Shown: positions 19,294 through 29,127 of the stretch, one piece after another | Layout of the letters: every line of letters starts with the position of its first letter | Numbering within the stretch: the first letter of the stretch is position 1 | NCBI RefSeq assembly: GCF_001894765.1 | Contig: NZ_BCWV01000004.1 | Location: forward strand, 248,001 to 312,000 | Direction: 5' to 3' | DNA: 64,000 bases | Source: Rhodococcoides corynebacterioides NBRC 14404 | GTDB lineage: Bacteria; Actinomycetota; Actinomycetes; Mycobacteriales; Mycobacteriaceae | Notes under the pieces: model-generated | Databases searched by the model: none | The model's input: the letters and a program-made list of their open reading frames with translations, nothing else | What the model was told of the DNA's origin: nothing | Made by a program: the position numbers and the translations under genes

Positions 19294-19925
19294 GCCGGCG
19301 GGACCGGTCCGTCGTCGGGCAGCACCGCCGTGCCCACCCGTTCCGGCCACAGCGGGCTCACCGACAGACGTCCGGCCACGGCATCGACCGGTGCGACCTC
19401 GACGGCGCGGACGCCGTCGGCAGTCGCGAGTCGAGCCAGGCTCGCCGCGGTGCCGCGGACGAGAACCCCGGCCACGCAGGCACAGTCGGCGAGCAGACGC
19501 GAGCGGACCAGCGCCGTCACGGTCTCTCCGCGCTCGTCCCGACCGGGCCCGAGACGAGACGCGGCATCACGCACCGCACGGGTCAGCACCGACTCGGTGT
19601 CCGGCACCGCCATCGTGAGCAGCGGCGTCTGCACCCGATCGACCGGCACGTGGACGAACACCTCGGACACCCGGACGTCGCCGACGAGACCGCGGATCTC
19701 GTCGGCCCGCAGCGACCGGGTGGGCGACACCAGCGCCCACCGCTCCTGCTCACCGTCACCCGTCGGCGGTTCGAGACGCGCACGGTACTCCGCCGCCGTC
19801 TCGTCGTTCCCCGGACCGAGCGCGTCGGTGGCGCCCGGGGCGCGGGAGGCGGGCGTCGTCACGCCGAGGACGAGGACGAGCGCGGCCAGCACCACGAGCG
19901 CCGCCGCCGACCCGATGCGCGCCAC
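19290..19925 (-). CDS. membrane-anchored exported protein, function unknown
   Basis: A 211-aa protein with an N-terminal hydrophobic anchor or signal (residues 4-22), an acidic/polar linker and an extracytoplasmic domain with one Cys-x-Cys (DCAC). I recognise no family. The GTG at 19925 lies 3 bp after the rluD stop, and the gene's own stop overlaps ydcF, so it is an internal member of lspA-rluD-this-ydcF. Context suggests an envelope role, but that is inference. Confidence 0.7.
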   Translation of the reverse strand: MARIGSAAALVVLAALVLVLGVTTPASRAPGATDALGPGNDETAAEYRARLEPPTGDGEQERWALVSPTRSLRADEIRGLVGDVRVSEVFVHVPVDRVQTPLLTMAVPDTESVLTRAVRDAASRLGPGRDERGETVTALVRSRLLADCACVAGVLVRGTAASLARLATADGVRAVEVAPVDAVAGRLSVSPLWPERVGTAVLPDDGPVPPA

Positions 19926-19928
19926 CGG

Positions 19929-20855
19929 TCAACCCGCTCGCAGAACGTCCAGGGCGTGCTGCAGGTCGGCCGGGTAGGGACTGGTGAACTCGACGTAGCG
20001 CCCGTCGGCCGGGTGCGTGAATCCGAGAGCACGCGCGTGCAACCACTGACGCTCGAGACCGAGGCGGGCGGCGAGCGTGGGGTCGGCACCGTAGGTGAGA
20101 TCGCCGCAGCAGGGGTGGCGGAGCGCGGAGAAGTGCACCCGGATCTGGTGCGTCCGCCCGGTCTCGAGGTGCACGTCCAGCAGACTGGCCGCCTGGAACG
20201 CCTCCACGGTGTCGTAGTGCGTGATGCTCGGCTTGCCGTCCGCGGTGACCGCGAACTTCCAGTCGTTGCTGCGATGCCGACCGATGGGTGCATCGATGGT
20301 GCCGCTGCTCGGATCCGGATGTCCCTGCACCAGAGCGTGATAGCGCTTGTCGATGGTCCGCTGCTTGAACGCTCGCTTGAGCACGGTGTACGCGTGCTCG
20401 CTGGTCGCCACCACCATCACTCCCGAGGTGCCGACGTCGAGACGGTGGACGATGCCCTGCCGCTCGTGCACACCGGACGTCGAGATACGGAACCCGGCGG
20501 CCGCGAGACCGCCGATGACCGTCGGCCCGGTCCATCCCACGGAGGCGTGCGCCGCGACGCCGACGGGTTTGTCGACCACCACGATGTCGTCGTCGGAATA
20601 GAGGATCTCCATGCCCTCGACCGGCTGCGCCTCGACGGTGAGCGGCCGCGCCGGCTCGGGCAGCTGCACCTCGAGCCACGACCCGCTGCCCAGACGGTCG
20701 GACTTGGCGACGGCCGCACCGTCGACGCTGACCGACCCCTCCTCGGCGAGGGTTGCCACCACGGTGCGCGACAGACCCAGCAGCCGCGCGAGTCCGGCGT
20801 CGACGCGCATGCCGTCCAGTCCGTCGGGAACCGGCATGGACCGCACTTCCCTCAC
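19929..20855 (-). CDS. RluA/RluD-family 23S rRNA pseudouridine synthase
   Basis: A 308-aa pseudouridine synthase. It has an N-terminal S4 RNA-binding domain (about residues 13-75) and a catalytic domain with [12 protein letters not shown] (catalytic Asp140) and the conserved [11 protein letters not shown] motif. The length and the [21 protein letters not shown] start match M. tuberculosis Rv1540, which is also next to lspA. The GTG at 20855 overlaps the lspA stop (GTGA), implying coupled translation. The open frame continuing far upstream is antisense to the lipoprotein gene and not real. Confidence 0.93.
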   Translation of the reverse strand: MREVRSMPVPDGLDGMRVDAGLARLLGLSRTVVATLAEEGSVSVDGAAVAKSDRLGSGSWLEVQLPEPARPLTVEAQPVEGMEILYSDDDIVVVDKPVGVAAHASVGWTGPTVIGGLAAAGFRISTSGVHERQGIVHRLDVGTSGVMVVATSEHAYTVLKRAFKQRTIDKRYHALVQGHPDPSSGTIDAPIGRHRSNDWKFAVTADGKPSITHYDTVEAFQAASLLDVHLETGRTHQIRVHFSALRHPCCGDLTYGADPTLAARLGLERQWLHARALGFTHPADGRYVEFTSPYPADLQHALDVLRAG

Positions 20856-21445
20856 GCCGTCGCCCCCGACTGTCCCGGGCGGCCGCCTGCCTCGGTGCCG
20901 CGAGCGTCGGTCTCGGCGGTCGCCTCGGTGTCGGTCTCGTTTCGGCGTCGCGAGCCGTCCGGTTCGACCCCGAACAGCGACAGCGCGACGAGCAGCACCG
21001 CGCCGCAGACGATGGACGAGTCCGCCACGTTGAACACCGGCCACCACCCGACGGACACGAAGTCGACGACGTGGCCCTGCAGCGGGCCGGGCGAGCGGAA
21101 GAAGCGGTCGACGAGGTTGCCCAGTGCACCACCCAGGATCAGCCCCAGCCCCAGCGCCCACCACGGCGAGCGCAGAGTTCGGCCGATCCTGATCACGCCG
21201 ATCACGACGGCCACGGCCACCAGTGTCAACACCCAGGTCATGCCCGTCGCGAGGGAGAACGCCGCGCCCGGATTGCGGTAGAGCACCAACTCGACGGTGT
21301 CCCCCACGATGCTCACGGGGCGACCCGGCTCGATGAAGGCGACGGCCGCGATCTTGGTGAGCAGGTCCGCGGCGAGAACGACGGCGGCCACGGTCAGCAG
21401 TCGTCTCGTCCGGAGTGGACGGATGGCGGTGGGATCCTCGGTCAC
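20852..21445 (-). CDS. lspA: lipoprotein signal peptidase (signal peptidase II)
   Basis: An aspartyl protease of the inner membrane that removes the signal peptide of diacylglyceryl-modified prolipoproteins. The 197-aa product has four membrane helices and the catalytic dyad Asp128 (VVDFV) and Asp142 (FNVADSSI), plus the RNPGAAFS and GNLVDR motifs. The hydrophilic C-terminal tail (about 30 residues) is dispensable in relatives. The GTG at 21445 fits family length. Two lipoprotein genes are transcribed divergently from it. Confidence 0.95.
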   Translation of the reverse strand: MTEDPTAIRPLRTRRLLTVAAVVLAADLLTKIAAVAFIEPGRPVSIVGDTVELVLYRNPGAAFSLATGMTWVLTLVAVAVVIGVIRIGRTLRSPWWALGLGLILGGALGNLVDRFFRSPGPLQGHVVDFVSVGWWPVFNVADSSIVCGAVLLVALSLFGVEPDGSRRRNETDTEATAETDARGTEAGGRPGQSGATA

Positions 21446-21546
21446 GGGTCCATTGTCCCCTACCGGCCGAGCAGTACTCGACCCGAGCGGAGCCTGCGGA
21501 GCGAGCACTCACCGAGCGCTCAGGTTGTCTGGTTAGCCTGATTCCC

Positions 21547-22497
21547 GTGAGTACGCGTCTGTCTGCCCGGTTCCGTCGGTCTCGGCCCGGGCTCGTCCGT
21601 CCCCTGACCGTCGTGCTGACGGCGGCGGCGTTGGTGCTGGTCTCCGCGTGCGGGTCGGACGACGACTCGGCGCCGAGCGAGGACGTCACCCCGACCACCA
21701 GTGCGGTGACCCTGCCGGTGTCCGCGTCGACGACCACGCTGCTCGATCCGGGTGCGGAGCCGCGCAGCGTCGTGGCCCGCGAGGTGACGGACGAACCGCA
21801 GTCGGTGACGCTGGTGACGTCGTCGTCGATCGGGCAGCGGATCGACGCGGCGGAGTCGCAGGACTTCTCGACGCCGGAACTGACGATGCCGCTGACGGCG
21901 ACCGCGTCGTCGGACGACGACGTCACGACGGTGTCGATGACGCTCGGCGCGGTGAGCTCGCCCGACGCGACGTTGCAGGCGGCGTTGCCTCCCACGGAGG
22001 GATCGACCGCCGGATTCTCCACGACCGGCACCGGAGCGGTCACCGCTCTGACCATCGACCCGGCGCCGGACGCGCGGGACATCGCGCGGTCCGCGGTGGA
22101 GCAGGCGTTGTCGCAGGCGGTGTACCGGGCGGTGCCGTTCCCCGCCGACCCGATCGGTGTCGGCGCGCGGTGGACGGTCACCCAGCAGGTGGTGAGCGGT
22201 ATCGCGTTGACCCAGACCACCACCGCGACGCTGCGGTCGATCGACGACGGCGTGGCGCAGATCGACGTCGAGATCACCCAGGCGCCGGAGGACTCCGTCT
22301 GGGAGCTGCCCGACAACCAGGGCACGCTGAACATCGAGACGTTCGTCATGACCGGGGGCGGTTCCCTCACCGTGGACCCGAGGCGCCCGCTGCCCATCGC
22401 CGGCTCGGTCACGGTGGGCGGGGACCAGGTCTACCGCGATCCCAACAGCGCGACGACGCTGTCGCAGACCACCACGAACTCCATCGCGTGGCGGTGA
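21547..22497 (+). CDS. secreted lipoprotein, DUF6263-like
   Basis: A 316-aa lipoprotein with signal peptide and lipobox LVSAC (lipidated Cys35), then a Thr/Ser/Asp-rich linker and a beta-rich domain ending in a repeat-like segment ([20 protein letters not shown]). It resembles DUF6263 proteins, but that is from memory. GTG 21547 has no ribosome site; a TAGCCT -10 (21534-21539) ends 7 bases before, so the mRNA is probably leaderless. It overlaps the next lipoprotein gene (GTGA). Confidence 0.8.
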   Translation: MSTRLSARFRRSRPGLVRPLTVVLTAAALVLVSACGSDDDSAPSEDVTPTTSAVTLPVSASTTTLLDPGAEPRSVVAREVTDEPQSVTLVTSSSIGQRIDAAESQDFSTPELTMPLTATASSDDDVTTVSMTLGAVSSPDATLQAALPPTEGSTAGFSTTGTGAVTALTIDPAPDARDIARSAVEQALSQAVYRAVPFPADPIGVGARWTVTQQVVSGIALTQTTTATLRSIDDGVAQIDVEITQAPEDSVWELPDNQGTLNIETFVMTGGGSLTVDPRRPLPIAGSVTVGGDQVYRDPNSATTLSQTTTNSIAWR

Positions 22498-23270
22498 CCG
22501 TGCCTCGGACATCGGTTGCCCTGGTGGCGGGCGTGCTCTCGGTGGCGGTGGCCGCCGGATGCGGCACGGGAACACCGGACCCCGGCGGGAGCACCGAACC
22601 GGCACCTCCGCCGCCGCGCGTCGACCTCGCCCCCTTCGAGCGCGTGGCGGTCCCGTCGGTCGCGGCGGGCGCTGCGCCGATCGTGGACAACGCGTTTCTC
22701 GCCGGTCGTCTGCTCACGATCGCGGATCTGCCGGCCGGGTGGACGGGATACGACCTGCCCCCGCTCGATCCGTCGGCACCCGGCGCGACCGCGGAGGATC
22801 GCTCCAGCACCGACCCCGCGGACTGCGCGGCGGTTCTGGCGCCGATCGCGAGTGCGATTCCCGGCGGCATCAGCGCCGCGTCCGTGAGCTACGGCGGCCC
22901 GGACTTCACCTCGCTCGACCAGGACGCGGCGTCGTACGACGGGCCCGGTGCGGCGACGGCGTTCGGGCAGATCCAGGATTCGCTCGCCCGATGCGGGACG
23001 TTCAGCGGGACGGACGCCGACGGGGTCCGGGTCGACTATCGGGTGGGCGCGTCGGATCTGGTGTCCGGGCCGGGGGTCGTCTCCCCCGGTGACGCCGCCG
23101 TGGCGGCGCGCATCCAGGTCACGAGCGACGGGGTCGAGCTGACCACGGACGCGGTGATCACGCTGGTGGGGGCGACGGTCACGCAGATCGTGGCCACGGG
23201 GCTCGACCCGGTGGATCCCGAGCTCGTGCGGGGTCTCGCGACGACCGCGGCCGACCGGTTGCGTACCTGA
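22494..23270 (+). CDS. secreted lipoprotein, sensor-domain-like
   Basis: A 258-aa lipoprotein with lipobox VAAGC (Cys23) followed by a Pro/Thr linker. The mature domain has LTIADLPAGWTGY, two Cys (DPADCAAVL, LARCGTF) likely forming a disulfide, and beta strands, recalling extracellular PknH-type/LpqQ-like sensor domains of mycobacteria. The GTG at 22494 overlaps the stop of the previous gene; 22488 and 22500 are alternative GTGs. It is translationally coupled to the preceding lipoprotein. Ligand unknown. Confidence 0.8.
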   Translation: MTVPRTSVALVAGVLSVAVAAGCGTGTPDPGGSTEPAPPPPRVDLAPFERVAVPSVAAGAAPIVDNAFLAGRLLTIADLPAGWTGYDLPPLDPSAPGATAEDRSSTDPADCAAVLAPIASAIPGGISAASVSYGGPDFTSLDQDAASYDGPGAATAFGQIQDSLARCGTFSGTDADGVRVDYRVGASDLVSGPGVVSPGDAAVAARIQVTSDGVELTTDAVITLVGATVTQIVATGLDPVDPELVRGLATTAADRLRT

Positions 23271-23327
23271 CCGGTGCGCGCTCGGTTCTGCCCACCCGGC
23301 AGGTGCCTACCCGGACCGGCCGAGACG

Positions 23328-23367
23328 ACTCGGGCCCCGGCACCGCGAACGGTGACGGGGCCCGAGT
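23328..23367. terminator. bidirectional hairpin terminator
   Basis: A perfect 12-bp outer stem (actcgggccccg with its complement), an interior mismatch, then an inner caccg-cgaa-cggtg stem-loop. It sits between two convergent lipoprotein genes and is symmetric, so it probably stops both transcripts. Confidence 0.85.
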
Positions 23368-23380
23368 GCAGGGCGGTGGA

Positions 23381-23890
23381 TCAGGCCGGGCAGGCCGGCG
23401 AGCTCAGCTGTGCCAGGGACACGATGGCGCACGCGTTGTCGCGCGAGAGCTTCCACTGGCCGTCCTCGGCCACGTAGGTCACCTGGAGCGGGTTGACCTG
23501 GCCACCGAGGTCGATGGTGGCGTTGGAGCTGAGGGTGCCGTCACCGAGATCGGTGACGTCGAGGACCTCGATCTTCGCGTTGTTCACACGAGCGGCCTCG
23601 GCGACCTTGTTGATCAGCTCCGGATCTTCCTCGGCGCCCTGGACGTAGGAGACCTTCTGATCGAGCGGCACGGCCGGATCCAGGCTCTCCTGCAGGCGCT
23701 GGTTGAGCTCGGCCGCCGTCGGGACCGGGGGAAGATCGCCCGCCGGTGTCGCCGCGGTCGCCGACGTGGTGGTCGCTGCCGTCGTGGTGGCGGTGTCACC
23801 ACCGTCGTCCGAGCTGCAGGCGGTCATGGTCAGTGCGGCGGCGACGGCCATGCCGGCCACCAGTGCGCGTCCGGTGCGGGGAAGCTTCAC
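23381..23890 (-). CDS. MTB12 (CFP-2)-like lipoprotein
   Basis: A 169-aa lipoprotein with lipobox TMTAC (Cys25), a Thr/Ala linker and a C-terminal domain resembling the low-molecular-weight antigen MTB12 of mycobacteria. Matching features are LPPVPTAAELNQRL near the domain start, the alternating strand DLGDGTLSSNATI, and the closing GQWKLSRDNACAIVSL. Two Cys near the end probably pair. The GTG at 23890 has a GAGGA ribosome site. It is monocistronic, followed by the hairpin at 23328-23367. Its function is unknown even in mycobacteria. Confidence 0.85.
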   Translation of the reverse strand: MKLPRTGRALVAGMAVAAALTMTACSSDDGGDTATTTAATTTSATAATPAGDLPPVPTAAELNQRLQESLDPAVPLDQKVSYVQGAEEDPELINKVAEAARVNNAKIEVLDVTDLGDGTLSSNATIDLGGQVNPLQVTYVAEDGQWKLSRDNACAIVSLAQLSSPACPA

Positions 23891-24029
23891 GCGTTCGTCC
23901 TCTTCGGTCTCGGGGAATTTCGTTCTCGGGAAATCTCTGGACATTCGGTCGAGCGTCGGAGGACGACCTTACCGACCGGTTCTGAGGAAACGGTAAAGCT
24001 CGTGGCGCACCACGAGTCCGGAGGTGTCG

Positions 24030-25415
24030 TCACTGCAGACTGTCGAGGGGGTCGGCGACCGTCAGGTGTGCGTCGTCGCCGGCGAAGGTCCGGGCCACCC
24101 CGGGGCCGGTGCTGCGCGTCTCGAAGCGCACCGTCACCACACCGGGGCCGGGGCCGAGCGCCGCGCCCTGGACCCACCCGTGCCCGAAATCGTCGTGCCG
24201 CACGTCCAGACCCGGTCGCCACACCAGCGTCTCCCCCGCGGTGATGGCCGCTTCCGGACGGGTGACGTCGCTGGTGGTGACCGCGCCGTCCTGATCGAGT
24301 TCGGGGAACAACGATTCCTGCCGGACCGCCGACAGTCCGGCCAGGCCCACCCCCACCAGGCGAATGCTGCCGAGGTCACGGGGGTCGAGGGCCTGCCGAC
24401 GGGCGGTGGCGACGATGGTCGCCAGATCGGCCGTCGCGTAAGGCAGGGTCGCCGACCGGGTGACGATGCTCATGTCGGACTTGCGGAGCTTGAGCACCAC
24501 CGTGCGGGCGGCGCGCCCGTCCTTCAGCAGACGTGCGTGCGCCGCCTCCGCACTCGCCGCGATGGCGGCGCGCAGACCGTCCAGGTCGACGATGTCGGTG
24601 GCGAAGGTCGTCTCCGCGCTGACCTGTTTCGCCTCCGCCCGTTCGGCGACGGGCCGGTCGTCGATGCCGCGGGCCAGCCGGTGCAGACCGGGTCCGACGG
24701 TCGACCCGAGCACGGACGCCGCCTCCGCCTCCGGCAGTGCCGCGAACGCGCCGACCGTGAGCACTCCCAGTCGGCGCAGTTTGTCCTCGGCGACGGGCCC
24801 GATGCCCCAGAGCTTGCGGACGGGCAGCGTCGCGAACAGGGCCGCCTGCTCGTCGGGCGGGACCACGGTGATGCCGTTCGGCTTGGCCAACCCCGACGCG
24901 ATCTTGGCCACCTGCTTGCCCGACCCGGCACCGATCGAGGCGATCAGTCCCGACGCGTCGCGCACGACGTCGCGCAGGCGGCGACAGAATGCGTCCACCT
25001 CGGCAGCCGTTGCGCCGGCCAGCTCGGCCGGCTCCCCGAACGCCTCGTCGAGCGAGAGCTGTTCGATGACGGGCACCACGGTCCGCACGGCGTCGAACAC
25101 CGAGGCGGACAGGACCGAGTACACCGAGCCGCGTGGGGGCACGACCACGGCACCCGCCCCGACGAGCCGCCGGGCCTGATGCATGGGCATGGCCGACCGC
25201 GCCCCGAACACGCGCGCCTCGTAGCTCGCACCGGCCACCACCCCACGGCCACCCGACCCGCCGACGAGCACCGGACGGCCTCTCAGGGTCGGCCGAGTCA
25301 GCTGCTCGGCGGACGCGAAGAACGCGTCCATGTCGAGGTGGAGCACCCACCGCCGACTGCGCTCGGCCGACGAGCTGCCGAGCGCAGTCCGGTCTGCAGG
25401 CGGGCCGCCGGTCAT
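24030..25415 (-). CDS. dinX: Y-family DNA polymerase IV (DinX-like)
   Basis: A 461-aa translesion polymerase. The palm motif [13 protein letters not shown] (residues 26-38) contains the metal-binding Asp28 and the two-Phe steric-gate site. SLDEAF (121-126) supplies Asp123/Glu124. HhH, little-finger ([11 protein letters not shown]) and C-terminal regions follow. No clear C-terminal beta-clamp motif was recognised. Length and position beside ileS and near lspA/rluD match M. tuberculosis Rv1537 (dinX). ATG 25415 lies 16 bp after the ileS stop, so it is probably expressed from the ileS transcript and hence under T-box control. Confidence 0.93.
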   Translation of the reverse strand: MTGGPPADRTALGSSSAERSRRWVLHLDMDAFFASAEQLTRPTLRGRPVLVGGSGGRGVVAGASYEARVFGARSAMPMHQARRLVGAGAVVVPPRGSVYSVLSASVFDAVRTVVPVIEQLSLDEAFGEPAELAGATAAEVDAFCRRLRDVVRDASGLIASIGAGSGKQVAKIASGLAKPNGITVVPPDEQAALFATLPVRKLWGIGPVAEDKLRRLGVLTVGAFAALPEAEAASVLGSTVGPGLHRLARGIDDRPVAERAEAKQVSAETTFATDIVDLDGLRAAIAASAEAAHARLLKDGRAARTVVLKLRKSDMSIVTRSATLPYATADLATIVATARRQALDPRDLGSIRLVGVGLAGLSAVRQESLFPELDQDGAVTTSDVTRPEAAITAGETLVWRPGLDVRHDDFGHGWVQGAALGPGPGVVTVRFETRSTGPGVARTFAGDDAHLTVADPLDSLQ

Positions 25416-25431
25416 ACCCCGACCGTCGGAA

Positions 25432-28400
25432 TCAGGCCTTCGCCAGCGACGCGCGCACGCCGTCTCCGAGCTCCACCGCGTCCGCACCCGGATCGTCGAC
25501 CGCGAGGTCCACGGCGAGGATCTCGCCCGCGATGAGGTCGCGGTGAGCGTCGAACCACGGCCGCCGCGCGGACGGCACGTCGACGCGGACCACGATCCGA
25601 TCGCTGACCTCGAAGCCCGCCGACCGACGAGCGTCCTGGAACTCGCGGATGCGGTCCTTGGCCCACCCCTCGGCCTCGAGGTCCTCGGTCACGGCGGAGT
25701 CCAGGACCACCAGACCGCCGTTGCCCGGCAGGGCAGCCGTCGAATCCGGCTCGGCGGCGACCAGGCGCCGCGTGTACTCCTCGGGGAGGAGCGCCACGTC
25801 GGTTCCGTCGTCGACGGTCACCGTCACGGCGCCGTCGGTGTCTGCCCATCGGCCCGCCTTGACGGCCTTGATGACCCCCTGGACGGCCTTGCCCAGACGC
25901 GGCCCCGCCACGCGGGCGTTGACCACCAACTCGAACCGGCCGTGGGCGTCGACGTTCTCGGTGAGCGCCACGTGCTTGACGTTGACCTCGTCGGCGATCA
26001 GGTCCGCGAACGGCGCGAGCCGGTCCGCGTCCTCGGCGGCCACGGTGAGTTCCGGCAGCGGCAGGCGCACGCGCAGGTTCTGCGCCTTGCGCAGCGACAG
26101 CGCCGCGCCGCACACCGACCGCACCTCGTCCATGGACGCCACCAGCTCCGGGTCCGCGGGCAGCTCACCCGCGGCGGGCCAGTCGGCGAGATGCACGGAC
26201 CGACCACCGGTCAGCCCACGCCAGATCACCTCGCTGATCAGCGGCAGCATCGGGGCGGCGACGCGCGTGAGCACCTCCAGCACGGTGTGCAGGGTGTCGA
26301 TCGCGTCGGCGTCCTCGTCCCAGAATCGTTGCCGGGAGCGGCGCACGTACCAGTTGGTGAGGGCGTCGCAGAACAGGCGCAGCTCGTCGCAGGCACCCGC
26401 GATGTCCACGGCCTCCAGCGCGTCGGTGATGACCCGCGTGCTCTCGGCGAGCTTGGCCAGGACGTATCGATCGAGCACGTGGGTGGAGTCGGTCCGCCAC
26501 GTTCCCGGCGTCGAGGCGTAGAGCTGCAGGAAGCTCCACGCGTTCCACATCGGCAGCAACGCCTGACGCACGCCCTCGCGGATGCCCTGTTCGGTGACCA
26601 CCAGGTTGCCGCCGCGCAGGATCGGCGACGACATGAGGAACCACCGCATGGCGTCGGAGCCGTCGCGGTCGAACACCTCGTTGACGTCGGGATAGTTGCC
26701 CTTGGACTTGCTCATCTTGAGCCCGTCCTCGCCCAGCACGATGCCGTGCGCCGCGACCGTGCGGAACGCCGGACGATCGAACAGCGCCGTCGCCAACACG
26801 TGCAGGGTGTAGAACCACCCGCGGGTCTGCCCGTTGTACTCGACGATGAAATCGCCCGGGTTGTGGCCCGACCGACCACCCGTCCCGTCGAACCAGTCCT
26901 TGTTCTCGAACGGGTAGTGCACCTGGGCGAACGGCATCGATCCCGACTCGAACCAGCAGTCCAGGACCTCGGGGACGCGGCGCATGGTGGAGCGCCCCGT
27001 GGGGTCGTCCGGGTTGGGACGAGTCAACTCGTCGACGAACGGCCGGTGCAGATCCGTGGGACGCACCCCGAAGTCCGCCTCGAGCTGATCGAGGCTGCCG
27101 TAGACGTCCGTCCGCGGGTAGGCGGGATCGTCGGACACCCACACCGGGATCGGGCTGCCCCAGTACCGGTTCCGGCTGATGTTCCAGTCGCGGGCACCCT
27201 CGAGCCACTTGCCGAACTGTCCGTCGCGGATGTGCTCGGGCACCCAGGTGATGTCCTGGTTCAGCTCCACCATCCGGTCGCGGAAGCGCGTCACCGAGAC
27301 GAACCACGACGGCACGGCCATGTAGATCAGCGGCTGGCCGGACCGCCAGCTGTGCGGATACGAGTGCTCGATGGTCTCGTGGCGCACGAGCTTCCCGGCG
27401 GCCTTGAGGTCCTTGATGATCACCGGGTTGGCGTCGAAGATCATCAGGCCCTCGTACGGCGGCACCATCGCGGTGAACTTGCCGCCGGCGTCGAGCGGTT
27501 GCACCACCTCGATGCCGTTGGCCGTCGCGACGTCCATGTCCTCCTCACCGAAAGCCGGTGCGAGGTGGACGATTCCGGTGCCCGAGTCGGTGGTCACGTA
27601 GTCCGCGGACAACACCCGATGCGCATTCGGGTGCCCGCGGAAGAAGTCGAACGGCGGCGTGTACGCGAGACCGATCAGGTCGGCTCCGGTGTGTTCGGAC
27701 ACCACGGTGGGCGACTCGCCGAACTCCCGCGCGTAGTGCACCAGCCGGTCCTTGGCCAGCACGACGCGGCCGCTCTCGCCGTCCTCGATCTGGACGTACT
27801 CGATGTCCGGCCGCACGGCGGTCGCGAGGTTCGACGGCACGGTCCAGGGCGTCGTCGTCCAGATCAACGCGTCGGCACCGTCCAGCGGCGAGCCGGGCGC
27901 GGACAGGGTCATGCGCACGGTGACGGCCGGATCCTGACGCATCTTGTAGGCGTCGTCGAGCCGCGTCTCCTGATTCGACAACGGTGTCTGCTCGTACCAG
28001 CTGTACGGCAACACGCGGAAGCCCTGGTAGATCAGTCCCTTGTCGTAGAGCTCCCGGAACGCCCACATGACCGACTCCATGAAGTCGAGATCGAGCGTCT
28101 TGTAGTCGTTGTCGAAGTCCACCCACCGCGCCTGACGGGTGACGTAGTCCCGCCACTCGCCGGTGTAGCGCAGCACCGACTGCTTGCAGTACGCGTTGAA
28201 CTCCGCGAGTCCCATCGCGTCGATCTGGCTCTTGTCGGTGATGCCGAGCTGCTTCTCCGCCTCGAGTTCGGCGGGCAGGCCGTGGCAGTCCCAGCCGAAG
28301 CGGCGTTCGACCTTCCTGCCGCGCATCGTCTGGAAACGCGGAACCAGATCCTTGACGTACCCGGTCAGCAGGTGGCCGTAGTGCGGGAGGCCGTTGGCGA

Positions 28401-28584
28401 ACGGCGGGCCGTCGTAGAAGACGTACTCGTCGGCGTCGGCGCGCGCGTCGACGGATGCGCGGAAGGTGCCGTCGGCCTCCCAGCGCGCGAGGACCTGCTG
28501 CTCGAGGTGCGGGAACTGCACGCTGCCGTCGCCGGTCTCGTAGGCCACGCGAGGGTAGCCGGGGCGGGACTGGTCGGTGCTCAT
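25432..28584 (-). CDS. ileS: isoleucyl-tRNA synthetase (eukaryote-like IleRS2 type)
   Basis: A 1050-aa class I synthetase charging tRNA-Ile. The HIGH site is HYGH (residues 68-71), KMSKS is exact (623-627), and the CP1 editing domain has [15 protein letters not shown]. The length, the long C-terminal domain and the lack of the bacterial zinc finger place it in the IleRS2 group, many members of which tolerate mupirocin. The ATG at 28584 follows AGGAG. The 5' leader contains a complete T-box, so expression responds to uncharged tRNA-Ile. Confidence 0.97.
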   Translation of the reverse strand: MSTDQSRPGYPRVAYETGDGSVQFPHLEQQVLARWEADGTFRASVDARADADEYVFYDGPPFANGLPHYGHLLTGYVKDLVPRFQTMRGRKVERRFGWDCHGLPAELEAEKQLGITDKSQIDAMGLAEFNAYCKQSVLRYTGEWRDYVTRQARWVDFDNDYKTLDLDFMESVMWAFRELYDKGLIYQGFRVLPYSWYEQTPLSNQETRLDDAYKMRQDPAVTVRMTLSAPGSPLDGADALIWTTTPWTVPSNLATAVRPDIEYVQIEDGESGRVVLAKDRLVHYAREFGESPTVVSEHTGADLIGLAYTPPFDFFRGHPNAHRVLSADYVTTDSGTGIVHLAPAFGEEDMDVATANGIEVVQPLDAGGKFTAMVPPYEGLMIFDANPVIIKDLKAAGKLVRHETIEHSYPHSWRSGQPLIYMAVPSWFVSVTRFRDRMVELNQDITWVPEHIRDGQFGKWLEGARDWNISRNRYWGSPIPVWVSDDPAYPRTDVYGSLDQLEADFGVRPTDLHRPFVDELTRPNPDDPTGRSTMRRVPEVLDCWFESGSMPFAQVHYPFENKDWFDGTGGRSGHNPGDFIVEYNGQTRGWFYTLHVLATALFDRPAFRTVAAHGIVLGEDGLKMSKSKGNYPDVNEVFDRDGSDAMRWFLMSSPILRGGNLVVTEQGIREGVRQALLPMWNAWSFLQLYASTPGTWRTDSTHVLDRYVLAKLAESTRVITDALEAVDIAGACDELRLFCDALTNWYVRRSRQRFWDEDADAIDTLHTVLEVLTRVAAPMLPLISEVIWRGLTGGRSVHLADWPAAGELPADPELVASMDEVRSVCGAALSLRKAQNLRVRLPLPELTVAAEDADRLAPFADLIADEVNVKHVALTENVDAHGRFELVVNARVAGPRLGKAVQGVIKAVKAGRWADTDGAVTVTVDDGTDVALLPEEYTRRLVAAEPDSTAALPGNGGLVVLDSAVTEDLEAEGWAKDRIREFQDARRSAGFEVSDRIVVRVDVPSARRPWFDAHRDLIAGEILAVDLAVDDPGADAVELGDGVRASLAKA

Positions 28585-28815
28585 GGCGGGTACTCCTGTG
28601 CCTGCGTCGTCACGGCACGGGGACGAACTCCCGGACGCGCCTGGCGCCGGAGCCGCGGTACCACCCCGCTTGGTCGCCGCGCGGGGCGGCGACCCTCTCT
28701 CGGTCGAGCTGTGACGGGCTCGTCCCGTCCGGTTCTACTGAGCGTCCCCGCCGGGTGATCCTGCCGGGCGACACCGTTCTTCCGGACAGCTCCCCGGTGA
28801 TGGCCGGATCGTCGC
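28585..28815 (-). promoter_or_regulatory. T-box riboswitch, ileS leader (ultrashort stem I)
   Basis: The leader holds the T-box core gggtggtaccgcgg (28653-28666 on the minus strand), which pairs with the tRNA acceptor end. Stem I closes with gcgac/gtcgc at 28768-28815. Its loop places the isoleucine codon AUC (28799-28801) before the ACCGGGGAGC segment, as in known actinobacterial ileS T-boxes with ultrashort stem I. No terminator with a U-run precedes the ATG; the ribosome site (aggag) follows directly, so translational control by sequestering the ribosome site is expected. Confidence 0.92.
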
Positions 28816-28880
28816 TGGTGACACTGAATCGTCTGTGACAGTGGGTTGTGCAGTGACCCGGTGGTCGGGTCGAGGGGAGT

Positions 28881-29060
28881 CTACCGCCGTCGACGACGAG
28901 GTGTCGTCCGCCGACCGGACAGCAGACCGACGAGCAACAGAATCGCGCCGCCGAGGCAGACGGCGATGCAGGCCCAGGCCCACACCACCGACCCCGTGAT
29001 CAGAGAGACGACCAGCAAGGCGAAGCCCACGCCGGCAGCCACCAGCGTCAGAACGAGCAC
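28881..29060 (-). CDS. 59-aa two-helix membrane protein after wag31
   Basis: GTG at 29060, TAG at 28881-28883. The product has two hydrophobic helices (about residues 1-22 and 24-47) and a strongly basic tail (RRTTPRRRRR). It lies 67 bp after wag31, like the small membrane protein Rv2144c downstream of M. tuberculosis wag31, so it is probably the positional homologue. The start is a little uncertain: GGGTGAG precedes the GTG, with GGAGG further upstream. Function unknown. Confidence 0.7.
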   Translation of the reverse strand: MLVLTLVAAGVGFALLVVSLITGSVVWAWACIAVCLGGAILLLVGLLSGRRTTPRRRRR

Positions 29061-29090
29061 GATCTCACCCGGCCGGTTTCCTCCCCCCGA

Positions 29091-29119
29091 ACCTCACCGG
29101 CCGACGAGACCGGTGAGGT
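29091..29119 (-). terminator. hairpin after wag31
   Basis: A perfect 10-bp stem (acctcaccgg and complement) with a 9-base loop, starting 9 bp after the wag31 stop. There is no U-run. It may attenuate transcription into the 59-aa gene and protect the 3' end of the highly expressed wag31 mRNA. Confidence 0.7.
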
Positions 29120-29127
29120 GGTCACCG

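Noticed and set aside
25330-28758. An 1142-codon plus-strand frame antisense to ileS and its T-box.
   Set aside because: Shadow of ileS codons; low-complexity His/Arg/Val-rich translation and no ribosome site.
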